This document shows positions 25,322 through 34,680 of a stretch of 64,000 nucleotides of DNA, piece after piece. Below the pieces are notes generated by a model, which made no database searches, was not told where the DNA came from, and saw nothing but the letters and a program-made list of their open reading frames with translations. The DNA is taken from positions 1-64,000 of the forward strand of contig CAJUEI010000002.1 of NCBI GenBank assembly GCA_910585255.1, in the 5' to 3' direction. Both the position numbers and the translations under genes were made by a program. How positions within the stretch are numbered: the first letter of the stretch is position 1; every line of letters starts with the position of its first letter. The DNA is from an uncultured Lachnospiraceae bacterium (GTDB lineage Bacteria; Bacillota; Clostridia; Lachnospirales; Lachnospiraceae).

Positions 25322-27334
25322 ATGGAGAATATTTTATTGTCAGTTATGATATTGGTTAGTGATCGGGAGGATACGATTGAACGTTGCCTTCATTCGATTA
25401 CACCGCTATTAGAGCAGGTTCCGTCAGAGCTAATTGCAGTAGATACAGCCGGAAATAAAAAGTGTATGAAAGCTGTTTATCGTTATACACAGAAAGTTGT
25501 TGTATTTCCGTGGTGTGAAGATTTTGCTGCAGCAAGAAATGCAGGGTTATCGCAGGCAAAAGGAGATTGGATTATGATTTTGGATGATGATGAGTGGTTT
25601 GAAGATGTCTCCGAAGTTTGCGAGTTTTTCTTAAAAGAGATTTATAAAAAATATCAATCAGCAGCTTATCTTGTCAGAAATTACTCTAATCAAGAGGGAA
25701 CAAATTGGAATGATGGAATTGTAATTCGGCTTGCAAAACGATATACGGACAGTCATTATTTTGGTCGTATTCATGAACAGCTTTCTCCATTAGAGGAACC
25801 CACTTATTATATGAAAGCATATGTTCATCACTATCATTATGCTTATCGGACAGAAGAAGAGAGGATCTATCATAATCAACGGAATATGGAACTATTACTT
25901 CAATGCAGAAGAGAAGAACCAAAGAACTGGCAGGCGGCGACACATTTATTGCGGGAGTATCTTTTAATAGGAGAATTTGTCCATGCTTTAGATTTAGGGA
26001 AAGAATTATTACAAGAATATCCCTGCAGGCAGGAAACAAAAACAGCGATTGCTTTTACTCAGACTATGTTAGTTATTTTATATGAACATCTGCAAAAAGA
26101 AACAGAAGCGTATAGACAAGCTAAACTTTTTTTAGAGAGACCAGTACTTTTTTTAAGCGAGCTATGTATAACAGCAGTACTTCCTTATCTTTGTATGAAA
26201 TTGGAACTGCAGGAAGAGGCACTTTTTTATGCAGAAAATTATTTTACCCAAATTGGATTATGGGAGAGAAAACAGGAAGAAAATAGGAGAACGGATGTTT
26301 TTAATATGACATCTTTTTTTATGGGAAAAAAGATGCAGATAAAAAATCAATTTTTATTATTTTATTTGTATGCTCAAAAAGAAAATTGGGAAAAAGCAAA
26401 AGAAATTCTTTTTCAAATTGTATGGAAAGATACGGAGGAAGCACTTTTTGATCTTTGGCAAAAAGCAGAGGGAATTTGTAATTTAATTTTTTATGCAGTA
26501 GTACAGATGGCAGTTCAACTTACGGAAGAGTTAAAATTTCAGGAAATATTTGAAATTTTATTAGAAAATGAAAAATTTCAACAGTGTGTTTGCAGAGAAA
26601 TTGAAAAACTTACTAGAGAAGAAAAGGAACGTATATTTTATATTATATTGCAAATAAATTCAAAAAATAAAAATATAATGGAATATCAAATTCAAATTGC
26701 TGCCTATCGTATGGATTTAGTAAAAATAAATCAGCTTTTTGTAAAATGGAAGATTCAAAATTATTCTTTTTTTCTGTTTCAGAAGGAAACATGGCGGATG
26801 TTGGATCAATTTCAAATTTCTTTGCTTTCCCTTATGGAAGATACAACAATTTATGATTGGATGGTATTGTCAGAGTCTTTGTTTGATTCTTCCTCTGCAG
26901 AAGATTGTGAATATATCTATCGAGTATTGATAAGAGGTATGGAACAGGAAGATTTTCGTGTGCTTTATCTAACAGGACTGCGTTTGGAAAAGAAATTACT
27001 TGCTACATGGTTTTCAGATAAAAAAGAGTATTTAGGAGAGAATTATGAAGTAATATGGCAGGCGGTATATCGGATTGCTAATTTATGGATTGGATGTGCA
27101 GCAATGTTATATCAAGAATCTGTTTTTCAAAGTCAAATGCAGACAGCCCTTCCTCCTCGATTTCGTTTTGCATGGGTGATCTTGCAGGCAAATGCAGTAA
27201 GAACAAATAAAAGAGATTTTGTAAGAAAAATAGCCGAAGCAGCAAAAGCATATCTTAAGATGGAAGATGTTTGTAAATATATTTTAAAATATTATAAAGA
27301 AGAAGGAGAGATCGATAGGGATATAACCAGATAA
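25322..27334 (+). CDS. GT2-family glycosyltransferase with long helical repeat region
   Basis: A 670-residue protein. The N-terminal ~150 residues form a GT-A domain (ILVSDREDTIERCLHS, then FAAARNAGLSQAKGDWIMILDDDEWF with the DDD metal motif), similar to SunS-like or TPR-linked glycosyltransferases that modify proteins. The remaining ~500 residues are helical and repeat-like, probably TPR-type, and could hold the acceptor. It is the first gene after flagellin in the same direction, which makes it the leading candidate for flagellin O-glycosyltransferase. Acceptor and sugar are inferred from context only. Confidence 0.82.
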   Translation: MENILLSVMILVSDREDTIERCLHSITPLLEQVPSELIAVDTAGNKKCMKAVYRYTQKVVVFPWCEDFAAARNAGLSQAKGDWIMILDDDEWFEDVSEVCEFFLKEIYKKYQSAAYLVRNYSNQEGTNWNDGIVIRLAKRYTDSHYFGRIHEQLSPLEEPTYYMKAYVHHYHYAYRTEEERIYHNQRNMELLLQCRREEPKNWQAATHLLREYLLIGEFVHALDLGKELLQEYPCRQETKTAIAFTQTMLVILYEHLQKETEAYRQAKLFLERPVLFLSELCITAVLPYLCMKLELQEEALFYAENYFTQIGLWERKQEENRRTDVFNMTSFFMGKKMQIKNQFLLFYLYAQKENWEKAKEILFQIVWKDTEEALFDLWQKAEGICNLIFYAVVQMAVQLTEELKFQEIFEILLENEKFQQCVCREIEKLTREEKERIFYIILQINSKNKNIMEYQIQIAAYRMDLVKINQLFVKWKIQNYSFFLFQKETWRMLDQFQISLLSLMEDTTIYDWMVLSESLFDSSSAEDCEYIYRVLIRGMEQEDFRVLYLTGLRLEKKLLATWFSDKKEYLGENYEVIWQAVYRIANLWIGCAAMLYQESVFQSQMQTALPPRFRFAWVILQANAVRTNKRDFVRKIAEAAKAYLKMEDVCKYILKYYKEEGEIDRDITR

Positions 27335-27346
27335 GAGGTTAAAAAG

Positions 27347-28684
27347 ATGAGAAAAGCACAAAAAGATCAGATAAAGGAATTTTTAGAATTATTAAAAGAA
27401 GCATATTATGAAATTAAAAAAGCAATCTATCAAGAAGAAAATAAAAGAGCAATGGAATTATTGAAACAGTGCCGGGAAGGTGCGGTTTGGATGGAAAGCT
27501 TAATAGAAAAGCCCGAACATAGGAAAATTATTTTTATTTTAGAAAAATATCAAAAATTATTAGATCGGATTTATCAAATCATAGAACAAAGCAGATTAGA
27601 AGAAAAGGATTTAGTTGACAGAGAACTTTATCATATTTTAATTGAATTAGAAGAGCGAATAGAACAAGATATAAAGGTTCGTTTAGAAATGGTATTTCTT
27701 CCATATAAAGCATCTATGTGGGATTCGTTAGAAAGTATTTGGAAAGCTGCAGATCAAGATCCAAATTGTGATGCTTATGTTGTGCCTATTCCTTATTATG
27801 ATAAAAATCCAGACGGAAGTTTTCGAAAGATGCATTATGAAGGAAAGGATTATCCAGAATATGTACCGATTACTTGTTATGAAGAGTATGATTTTAAGGG
27901 ACGAAGACCAGACATAATATGGATACATAATCCCTATGATGAGTGTAACTATGTAACAAGTGTGCATCCGTTCTTTTTTTCAAAAAATCTGAAACAGTTT
28001 ACAGAACAGTTGATATATGTTCCCTATTTTATTTTAGGTGAAGTAAACTTAAAAGATACATCGGCAATAGATAGTATCGCACATTTTTGTACCGTTCCGG
28101 GTGTATTTTATGCAGATAAAGTTATTGTACAATCCGAAACCGTAAGGCAGATCTATATTACAGCACTGTTGAAATTTGTAAAAAAAAAGAAGAGAGAATA
28201 TTGGGAAAATAAAATTATAGGGCTTGGTTCTCCAAAATGGGATAAAGTAATAAATACAAAAAAAGAAGAAGTTGAAATACCAAAAGAATGGCTGCAGATT
28301 ATTCAGAAACCAGATGGAAGTTGGAAAAAAGTTATATTTTATAATGTAAGTGTAGGTGCTTTTCTGCAGCACAATGAAAAATTATTGGAAAAAATAAAAA
28401 GAGTATTTGAAATCTTCAAAGAACATAAAGAAGAGATTGCTCTTTTATGGCGTCCTCACCCATTACTGCAGGCGACAATAGAATCGATGCGACCAGAATT
28501 GTGGGAGACTTATAAAGCAATATTAGATCAGTATAGAAGCGAAAAATGGGGAATTTATGATGATACGGCTGATTTTAATCGAGCTGTTGCGATTAGTGAT
28601 GCATATTATGGGGATATGAGTTCAGTAGTACAATTATATCAAATAATAGAAAAACCAGTTGTAATTCAAAATCCTTATATTTAA
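27347..28684 (+). CDS. CDP-glycerol/CDP-ribitol phosphotransferase-like protein
   Basis: A 445-residue protein. The N-terminal ~120 residues are charged and helical (coiled coil likely). The C-terminal part resembles the TagB/TagF/TarL glycosyltransferase-B fold, with GLGSPKWDKV, LLWRPHPLLQAT and AISDAYYGDMSSVV corresponding to the family's SPR, RPHP and TDYSS positions. Such enzymes transfer polyol phosphate from a CDP-polyol. It lacks the usual N-terminal membrane-binding segment, so it may act in the cytoplasm. The downstream TarI/TarJ pair could supply CDP-ribitol. It begins 12 bp after the glycosyltransferase gene. The end looks slightly short for the family. Confidence 0.72.
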   Translation: MRKAQKDQIKEFLELLKEAYYEIKKAIYQEENKRAMELLKQCREGAVWMESLIEKPEHRKIIFILEKYQKLLDRIYQIIEQSRLEEKDLVDRELYHILIELEERIEQDIKVRLEMVFLPYKASMWDSLESIWKAADQDPNCDAYVVPIPYYDKNPDGSFRKMHYEGKDYPEYVPITCYEEYDFKGRRPDIIWIHNPYDECNYVTSVHPFFFSKNLKQFTEQLIYVPYFILGEVNLKDTSAIDSIAHFCTVPGVFYADKVIVQSETVRQIYITALLKFVKKKKREYWENKIIGLGSPKWDKVINTKKEEVEIPKEWLQIIQKPDGSWKKVIFYNVSVGAFLQHNEKLLEKIKRVFEIFKEHKEEIALLWRPHPLLQATIESMRPELWETYKAILDQYRSEKWGIYDDTADFNRAVAISDAYYGDMSSVVQLYQIIEKPVVIQNPYI

Positions 28685-28709
28685 AGAGATAGAATAAGAG
28701 AGAAATACT

Positions 28710-29876
28710 ATGAATAAAAATCCTAAAATTTCGGTTATAATCCCTGTTTTTAATGGTTCAGATTATATAGGAGAGGCAATTACAAGTATATTGCAGCAAA
28801 CTTATAAAAATTATGAGATTATTGTAGTGAATGATGGTTCCGATGATAATGGAAAAACAAGAGATATTGTAAAGGCTTTTGGAAATAATATTCGCTATTT
28901 TGAAAAGGAAAATGGGGGCGTTTCTTCGGCATTAAATATGGGAATCCGCCATATGAGCGGAGAGTATTTTACATGGTTGTCTTGTGATGATTTTTTTTGT
29001 CAAACAAAATTTTATGATCAGATATCCGCAGTAATTGCTTCTGGAAAAGAAGATACCATTGTACAAGGAAATTATTTTTTATGTAATGAGGATTTTACGA
29101 AAAGTATTGCGACAAATTTTGAGAATTATTATTCGATAGAGCAGATTTGCCGTTCTATATTTCTGCTTCTTTGGGGAGAAGTACATTTTAGCAGTTTTTT
29201 ATTCCATAAAAGGCATTTTGACAGAATAGGATTGTTTGATGAAACACTGCATTATGCACAAGATAATGATTTTATATTCCGATTATGCCGAAAACAGAAA
29301 ACTGCATTTGTGCAGAAGCCAGTAAGTAAAGTTCGGCTGCATACCAAGTCAGGAACCAATTGTTTTCATGGAGATGTTGATAAGGAAAACAGAAAAGTGT
29401 ATTTAAAAATAGCAGAAAGTTTCTCTAAGGAAGAAATACAAGAGATTATTTATAATGAAACAAAATTTTATATAAAAATTAGTGGTATTATTCATAGTAT
29501 GAATGGAGAAACAGAGTTAGAAGAGTTAAAAAAGAAAGTATCTGTTTGTGACAGGATGATTTTAGATAATACAACAAAGATAATGAATCAGAAAGAATGG
29601 ATTATTTTTGGAGCCGGACAGTATGGCAGACGATTAAAATTTGAATTAGATAAAAGAGGAATTAAGGTAAGTTGTTTTATTGATAATGCAGAAGAGAAAA
29701 ATGGGAAAATCATAGATGCCATACCATGTTATAAAGTGGAATATTTAAAAACGCATCCTCAGGCAGCAGTTATTGTTGCACAGAAGTTTTATGCTCCTGC
29801 AGTAGAACAATTACTTGCAATGAAAGTAGAACAAATCTTATTAAAAGAGGAAATAGATGCGATTCTTTTAGGATAG
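28710..29876 (+). CDS. GT2 glycosyltransferase fused to Rossmann-like FGAG domain
   Basis: A 388-residue two-domain protein. Residues ~1-220 are a GT-A domain (VIIPVFNGSDYIGEAITSIL, EIIVVNDGSDDNG, WLSCDDFF). The last ~95 residues are a Rossmann-like module, WIIFGAGQYGRRLKFEL then SCFIDNAEEKNGK, which recurs in five other proteins of this block. It is very similar to the product of 32264-33475, so the two arose by duplication. The sugar is unknown; the position between the CDP-polyol transferase and radical SAM genes points to the same glycan. Confidence 0.85.
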   Translation: MNKNPKISVIIPVFNGSDYIGEAITSILQQTYKNYEIIVVNDGSDDNGKTRDIVKAFGNNIRYFEKENGGVSSALNMGIRHMSGEYFTWLSCDDFFCQTKFYDQISAVIASGKEDTIVQGNYFLCNEDFTKSIATNFENYYSIEQICRSIFLLLWGEVHFSSFLFHKRHFDRIGLFDETLHYAQDNDFIFRLCRKQKTAFVQKPVSKVRLHTKSGTNCFHGDVDKENRKVYLKIAESFSKEEIQEIIYNETKFYIKISGIIHSMNGETELEELKKKVSVCDRMILDNTTKIMNQKEWIIFGAGQYGRRLKFELDKRGIKVSCFIDNAEEKNGKIIDAIPCYKVEYLKTHPQAAVIVAQKFYAPAVEQLLAMKVEQILLKEEIDAILLG

Positions 29877-29905
29877 TAAGAAGCAGATTAGGAGAGATTG
29901 ATTTT

Positions 29906-31066
29906 ATGAAATGGAGTAAGAAGGGACATGAATATGATCTCATATATAAAAATATAGAAACAATAAATCAAGTATATCTCTTTGGTGCGGGACATGATGG
30001 TGCAATGGTAAAACAAATCTTATCAGAAAGATATCAAAGTGTATCAGTGATGGGATTTATTGATAATAATAAAAAAAAGCAGGGAACAGTTTATTTGGGA
30101 TTACAAGTTTATGCATTAGAGGAAATTGAATTGAAAAAGCATACAGCGGTTGTAATTACATTTGCATCGGAATGGGTACAAAAGGTTGATACACAGTTGG
30201 CAGAGCATCATTGGACAAAAGGGGTTAATTTCTTTCACTATGAAGAATTTATAGCAGTAGTAGCAGCATATCGATATAAAGAACTTTTTATGTCTTCTCT
30301 CTCTTTATTGACCACAACAAAATGTAATTTAAGATGTAAAGCATGTTTAAATTTTACTACTTATATAAAACATTGTATGGATTATCCATTAGAAGATTTA
30401 AAAACAGATATCGATCGATTGTTTCACAGTGTAGATTATCTGGGGCTGCTTCATATCAGCGGTGGAGAACCGTTTTTATATCCGAATCTTGCTGAATTGA
30501 TTCAATATATTGATAAAAATTACAGCAGTCAGATTTATTCTTTGGAGACGGTAACAAATGGAACAGTTGAACCGAAAGAAGAATTGCTGCAGGTATTTCG
30601 AGATACTCATATAAAGATTACTATTGATGACTATCGGGAGTCTTTGCCACAGTATCGGGAACAGATTGAAAGAAATATAGAAAAGATATATAAGACAGTT
30701 GGAGAAGAAAAAATTATTTTGAAAAAATATGAGGAATGGATTGATTTATATCCTTATCCGCAGGAAGAACTTAAAGAAGAAGAACTGGTTCAAAAATATA
30801 ATCGATGTCATGTGCCATGGCAGGAATATCGCAGGGGAAAATTATATACTTGTAATTATGCAGCATTTGCCTCTGTTGCTGGATTGATAAAAGAACCAGA
30901 TGAAGCGGAGCAATATGATTTTACCAGTTATCGAAAAGAAGATTTAAAAAAAGCGATGGAATTTCGATTGGGATTTAGTGAAAAAGGATATGCTGAATTC
31001 TGTAAAAAATGTGCGGGATATCTGGAAATTAATACTCATAAGGTAAAGCCTGCAGTACAAGAATAG
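29906..31066 (+). CDS. radical SAM enzyme with N-terminal FGAG domain, paralogue 1
   Basis: A 386-residue protein starting MKWSKKGHEYDLI. Residues ~20-115 form a Rossmann-like FGAGHDGAM...GFIDNNKKKQG module. The radical SAM core begins at Cys140-x3-Cys144-x2-Cys147 (CNLRCKACLNF), with HISGGEPFLYP as the SAM-binding GGE motif. The C-terminal Cys set (NRCHVPW, LYTCNYA, CKKC) looks like a SPASM-type auxiliary cluster region. Radical SAM/SPASM enzymes modify peptides or sugars; here the target may be the flagellin glycan or its precursor. Two full paralogues follow, at 33487 and 34681. Confidence 0.85.
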   Translation: MKWSKKGHEYDLIYKNIETINQVYLFGAGHDGAMVKQILSERYQSVSVMGFIDNNKKKQGTVYLGLQVYALEEIELKKHTAVVITFASEWVQKVDTQLAEHHWTKGVNFFHYEEFIAVVAAYRYKELFMSSLSLLTTTKCNLRCKACLNFTTYIKHCMDYPLEDLKTDIDRLFHSVDYLGLLHISGGEPFLYPNLAELIQYIDKNYSSQIYSLETVTNGTVEPKEELLQVFRDTHIKITIDDYRESLPQYREQIERNIEKIYKTVGEEKIILKKYEEWIDLYPYPQEELKEEELVQKYNRCHVPWQEYRRGKLYTCNYAAFASVAGLIKEPDEAEQYDFTSYRKEDLKKAMEFRLGFSEKGYAEFCKKCAGYLEINTHKVKPAVQE

Positions 31067-31077
31067 GGGGATTTATC

Positions 31078-32262
31078 GTGAATATGAAATTCTTGCTTAG
31101 TACACAATGTGCATGTTTGGATGAAGAAGGTAATGCATGGATTTTTTCGAATGAAATAAATGCATTATTTTATAGAAAATTAGAGAGTGGAGAAACAGAA
31201 TATATAACAAGCTTTGATAGAGAGGAATTTTGGAGAAGGGATTTATATACAGATGCAGTATGGTTCCGGGGAAAGATTTTCTTTATTCCATGTGCTGCAA
31301 AGAATATTGCTATATATGATACTTTACAAAAAACAACAGAATATATTACTCTTGATACGTCTAGCGATAATTATAATATGGTACGGCTGCCAGAGAATCG
31401 AATTCTTTTATATCCAGTCAGGGAAAGTCCTAATGCATATATTGTTTATTTGGAAGAGGGATGCTGTGAGTATATTTTTATTGATTATGGAAAAGAAAAG
31501 ACTGAGATAAAAGGAAAATTAGTAAGAGGAAAGGCATATTGTAAAGGAAAAGCATATTTTATAATAGATAAAACAAATCAATATATTATGTTTGATATTA
31601 ATACAAAAACGATTCAGATTTGCAGAACAGAGAAAAAAGTCCCGTTATTTTATGTAGCATCAGATGGAGAATTTTTATATATGATGCATGCAGATGGCTG
31701 TGCTTATGATATTTATAATGAGAATCATTATGTAAGGACATGTTATTTATCGAATCAATTAGAAAAGATAAATAGTAATTTTGAATTTGAAAATATGGAA
31801 TATGTTATCAATACTATTTTGGAAGATGGAAGTATAGTCAGTGTTCCAATGAGGAAACAACCAATAGTAATTATGAAAAATGAAACGGTTATTAGGTTTG
31901 AATTAGAGGATAAAAAAATAGGAAATTATATAGATGATTTACAGCCATTATATGTATGTAACTATTTTAAGAATAAGATAGTTTTTTTCCCTTATCATGG
32001 CAATGTCCTTGTGATAATTAATCTTGAAACAGCAGAAATAGTATATCAAAGTGCAGTAATAGATATTATGAAGTATGATAGATTATTTAAAAATATCTGG
32101 AATAGGAAGGAAAAATGGGCTGTTTTAGATGAAATGAAAGTTTCTCTCGAAGTATTTCTTGGTTTGGTATATTACTGTAAATTGAATGTAAGAGCAGAAT
32201 GTAGAGAGATAGGAACAAAAATTTATAAATATATGGTTCAAAGTAATTTAAAAGGAGAATAA
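31078..32262 (+). CDS. unrecognised protein in the glycan block
   Basis: A 394-residue protein with GTG start 31078 behind AATAGGGGG. I do not recognise the family. It has a repeating pattern of short strands (GNAWIFSNEINALFYRKLE, GKIFFIPCAAKNIAIYD, NRILLYPV, GEFLYMMHADGCAYDIYN, GNVLVIINLETAEIVYQS), as in beta-propellers, with a helical C-terminus. There is no signal peptide or membrane segment. It sits between a radical SAM gene and a glycosyltransferase in the same direction, with 2 bp to the next gene, so it belongs to the same transcript and probably to the same modification. Confidence 0.6.
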   Translation: MNMKFLLSTQCACLDEEGNAWIFSNEINALFYRKLESGETEYITSFDREEFWRRDLYTDAVWFRGKIFFIPCAAKNIAIYDTLQKTTEYITLDTSSDNYNMVRLPENRILLYPVRESPNAYIVYLEEGCCEYIFIDYGKEKTEIKGKLVRGKAYCKGKAYFIIDKTNQYIMFDINTKTIQICRTEKKVPLFYVASDGEFLYMMHADGCAYDIYNENHYVRTCYLSNQLEKINSNFEFENMEYVINTILEDGSIVSVPMRKQPIVIMKNETVIRFELEDKKIGNYIDDLQPLYVCNYFKNKIVFFPYHGNVLVIINLETAEIVYQSAVIDIMKYDRLFKNIWNRKEKWAVLDEMKVSLEVFLGLVYYCKLNVRAECREIGTKIYKYMVQSNLKGE

Positions 32263-32263
32263 G

Positions 32264-33475
32264 ATGGGACCAAAAGTTTCAATTGTAATTCCAGTTTATA
32301 ATGGTACTAATTATATGAAGGATGCAATAGATAGTGCGTTAAATCAAACTTATAAAAATTGTGAGGTTATTGTTGTAAATGATGGTTCAACGGATCATGG
32401 AGCTACAGCTCGACTTGCAAAATCATATGGCAATAAAATTCGATATTTTGAAAAAGAAAACGGGGGGGTTGCCACAGCTGTTAATTTGGGAATCCAAAAA
32501 ATGACAGGAGATTATTTTGCTTGGTTATCTCATGATGATATATTTACTTTAGATAAAATTGAAAAACAGATACAAGCCATAGAAACAAGAAATATAACAG
32601 AGGCAATTGTTCATAGTAATTTTACATTTTGGTATATGGAAAATAATAATTATGTAAAAGTAGATTGGTTACAACAGTACACTAGAGAACAGTTGGAAAA
32701 TAGTTGTTTTGCACCAGTATTTTTGGCTATTCATGGTAGTACCGTATTGATTCATAAAAACTATTTTGAACGGATAGGATTATATAATACACAACTTTTA
32801 GCAACTCAGGATAGTGAGTTTCTTTTTCGTGCAATGCGGGGGCAGAAGTCAATTTTTATAGAGGATAATTTAATGATTTCACGTATTCATAAAGAACAGG
32901 GGCAACAGACAATGGTTTGTCATAGTCGAGAATATAATGAAATGTTTGTATTTTTTTGTGAAACATTAACAAATAATGAAAAAATCGAGATGTGTGGAAG
33001 TGTAAAAAATTTTTATTATAGATTATATTTATTATTAAAGTATAGTCGTCCGGCAGGATATATTTTAGATTATTTAAAGGAAAAACTTGATAGTTGTTTG
33101 GAAATTAAGAATAAGGAAACGATAAGACTAAATTTTTTAGAACAAAGATTATTAAATAAAGGAATAACGGAAGTTTATATATTTGGTGCTGGAAAGATGG
33201 GACAGGAATTGCAATTGATGTTAGTGTCATATGGACTAGATTTTTGTGGTTTTATAGATAATGCAGATGAAAAGCAGGGAATACAGGTGAATGGAAAAAA
33301 TTGTTATTCACCTGAATATCTATATGGAAAAGAATCCTGTTTAGTGATTGTAGCAATGATGGATACTAAAGAAGTAATTGTTCAGTTAAAAGAGATGAAG
33401 ATAGCCAATATTATTACAATAGGAGAATTAAAAAAAGAATTATTTTTTATGGAACCTAAAATATGGTTATATTAG
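32264..33475 (+). CDS. GT2 glycosyltransferase fused to FGAG domain, paralogue 2
   Basis: A 403-residue protein laid out like that of 28710: GT-A domain (SIVIPVYNGTNYMKDAIDSAL, EVIVVNDGSTDHG, WLSHDDIF) and a C-terminal Rossmann-like module (VYIFGAGKMGQELQLML, CGFIDNADEKQG). RBS AAAGGAG, ATG 32264. The shared DGS and FEKENGGV motifs show recent duplication. It may add a second sugar of the same glycan. The 11-bp gap to the next radical SAM gene supports one transcript. Confidence 0.85.
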   Translation: MGPKVSIVIPVYNGTNYMKDAIDSALNQTYKNCEVIVVNDGSTDHGATARLAKSYGNKIRYFEKENGGVATAVNLGIQKMTGDYFAWLSHDDIFTLDKIEKQIQAIETRNITEAIVHSNFTFWYMENNNYVKVDWLQQYTREQLENSCFAPVFLAIHGSTVLIHKNYFERIGLYNTQLLATQDSEFLFRAMRGQKSIFIEDNLMISRIHKEQGQQTMVCHSREYNEMFVFFCETLTNNEKIEMCGSVKNFYYRLYLLLKYSRPAGYILDYLKEKLDSCLEIKNKETIRLNFLEQRLLNKGITEVYIFGAGKMGQELQLMLVSYGLDFCGFIDNADEKQGIQVNGKNCYSPEYLYGKESCLVIVAMMDTKEVIVQLKEMKIANIITIGELKKELFFMEPKIWLY

Positions 33476-33486
33476 GAGATGAATAA

Positions 33487-34674
33487 ATGAAGTGGAAAAA
33501 TAAGGGACATGAATTCGATAAGATAGGTTATTTACTAAAAGATAAAAGAAATATTTTTCTTTATGGAGCTGGTGGTATGGCATTGGAATTATTAGAAGTT
33601 TTACATGCAATAGATTCATGGATAGATTGGAATATTTATCTTGTAGATAGAGATAAAAGGAAACAGAAAGAAGGAAGATTTGGTTATAAAGTATTATCAC
33701 CAGAACAATTTTTTACAATGAAGAAAGAAGAATATTTTGTTGTGGTAGCTCCACAAAATGAAATGGGAGAAGAAATATATAATTTATTAAAAGAAAAACT
33801 TGACAAGGATAGTATTATTTTTAAAGGATTTTATTTTTTGCATAATTATTTGTCAATATATTTTGCCTATATACATAATATGGTATTTTTTGCATCTGAG
33901 AGTGTATTACCTACAACAATATGTAATCTTAATTGTAGGGATTGTCTTAACTTTAAACCTTATATTAAAAGGCATTATATAGAATCTCTGGAAACCTTAA
34001 AAGAAGATATTGATTTGTTTTTTCATGCAGTAGATTTAGTATATCGATTTCAGATTACTGGAGGAGAACCATTATTATATAAAGATTTAATATTATTAAT
34101 AGAATATATTGATAAAAATTACAGAAATAAAATAATACGATTTGAACTGGTGACAAATGGGACTATTATACCAGATGATCAATTGTGTGAAGTTTTAAAA
34201 AGAAAAAATATATATGTATTTTTGGATGATTATAGAATATCAATGCAAAATATAGATAGATGTTATGAAAATATATATTGGAAATTAAAAAAATATGGAA
34301 TTATATTTGCAGATAATTATGTAGAAAACTGGATTAGAATGTATATTCCAGAAGAAGATGAGGGATTAGAGTTATCAGAACAGGCATTACAACAAAAATA
34401 TTTTAAATGTAGTGCACCATGGTCATCCTTAAGAAATGGAAAAATATCTTCTTGTAATTATGCGATGTATGCTGAGAAGGCAGGACTTTGTGAAATATAT
34501 GAAAAAGATGCTTATGATTTACGTCAATTTTCTGAGGAAAAGAAAAAAGAATTGGTTGAGTTTAGATTACGTTATTGCGAGAGAGGATATATGGAGTTTT
34601 GTAAAAAATGTGGTGGTTGGGTAGATACAAATAAGAGATTATGTCAGCCAGCTATTCAGGATGAAATGAGGTAA
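33487..34674 (+). CDS. radical SAM enzyme with FGAG domain, paralogue 2
   Basis: A 395-residue protein starting MKWKNKGHEFDKIG. It has an N-terminal FLYGAGGMALELLEVL/VDRDKRKQKEG module (~20-115). The radical SAM core carries Cys146-x3-Cys150-x2-Cys153 (CNLNCRDCLNF) and the ITGGEPLLY motif. The C-terminal cysteines are FKCSAPW, SSCNYAMYA and CKKCGGW. Strongly AT-rich codon use. The gene is 6 bp upstream of paralogue 3. Confidence 0.85.
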   Translation: MKWKNKGHEFDKIGYLLKDKRNIFLYGAGGMALELLEVLHAIDSWIDWNIYLVDRDKRKQKEGRFGYKVLSPEQFFTMKKEEYFVVVAPQNEMGEEIYNLLKEKLDKDSIIFKGFYFLHNYLSIYFAYIHNMVFFASESVLPTTICNLNCRDCLNFKPYIKRHYIESLETLKEDIDLFFHAVDLVYRFQITGGEPLLYKDLILLIEYIDKNYRNKIIRFELVTNGTIIPDDQLCEVLKRKNIYVFLDDYRISMQNIDRCYENIYWKLKKYGIIFADNYVENWIRMYIPEEDEGLELSEQALQQKYFKCSAPWSSLRNGKISSCNYAMYAEKAGLCEIYEKDAYDLRQFSEEKKKELVEFRLRYCERGYMEFCKKCGGWVDTNKRLCQPAIQDEMR

Positions 34675-34680
34675 GTAAAA

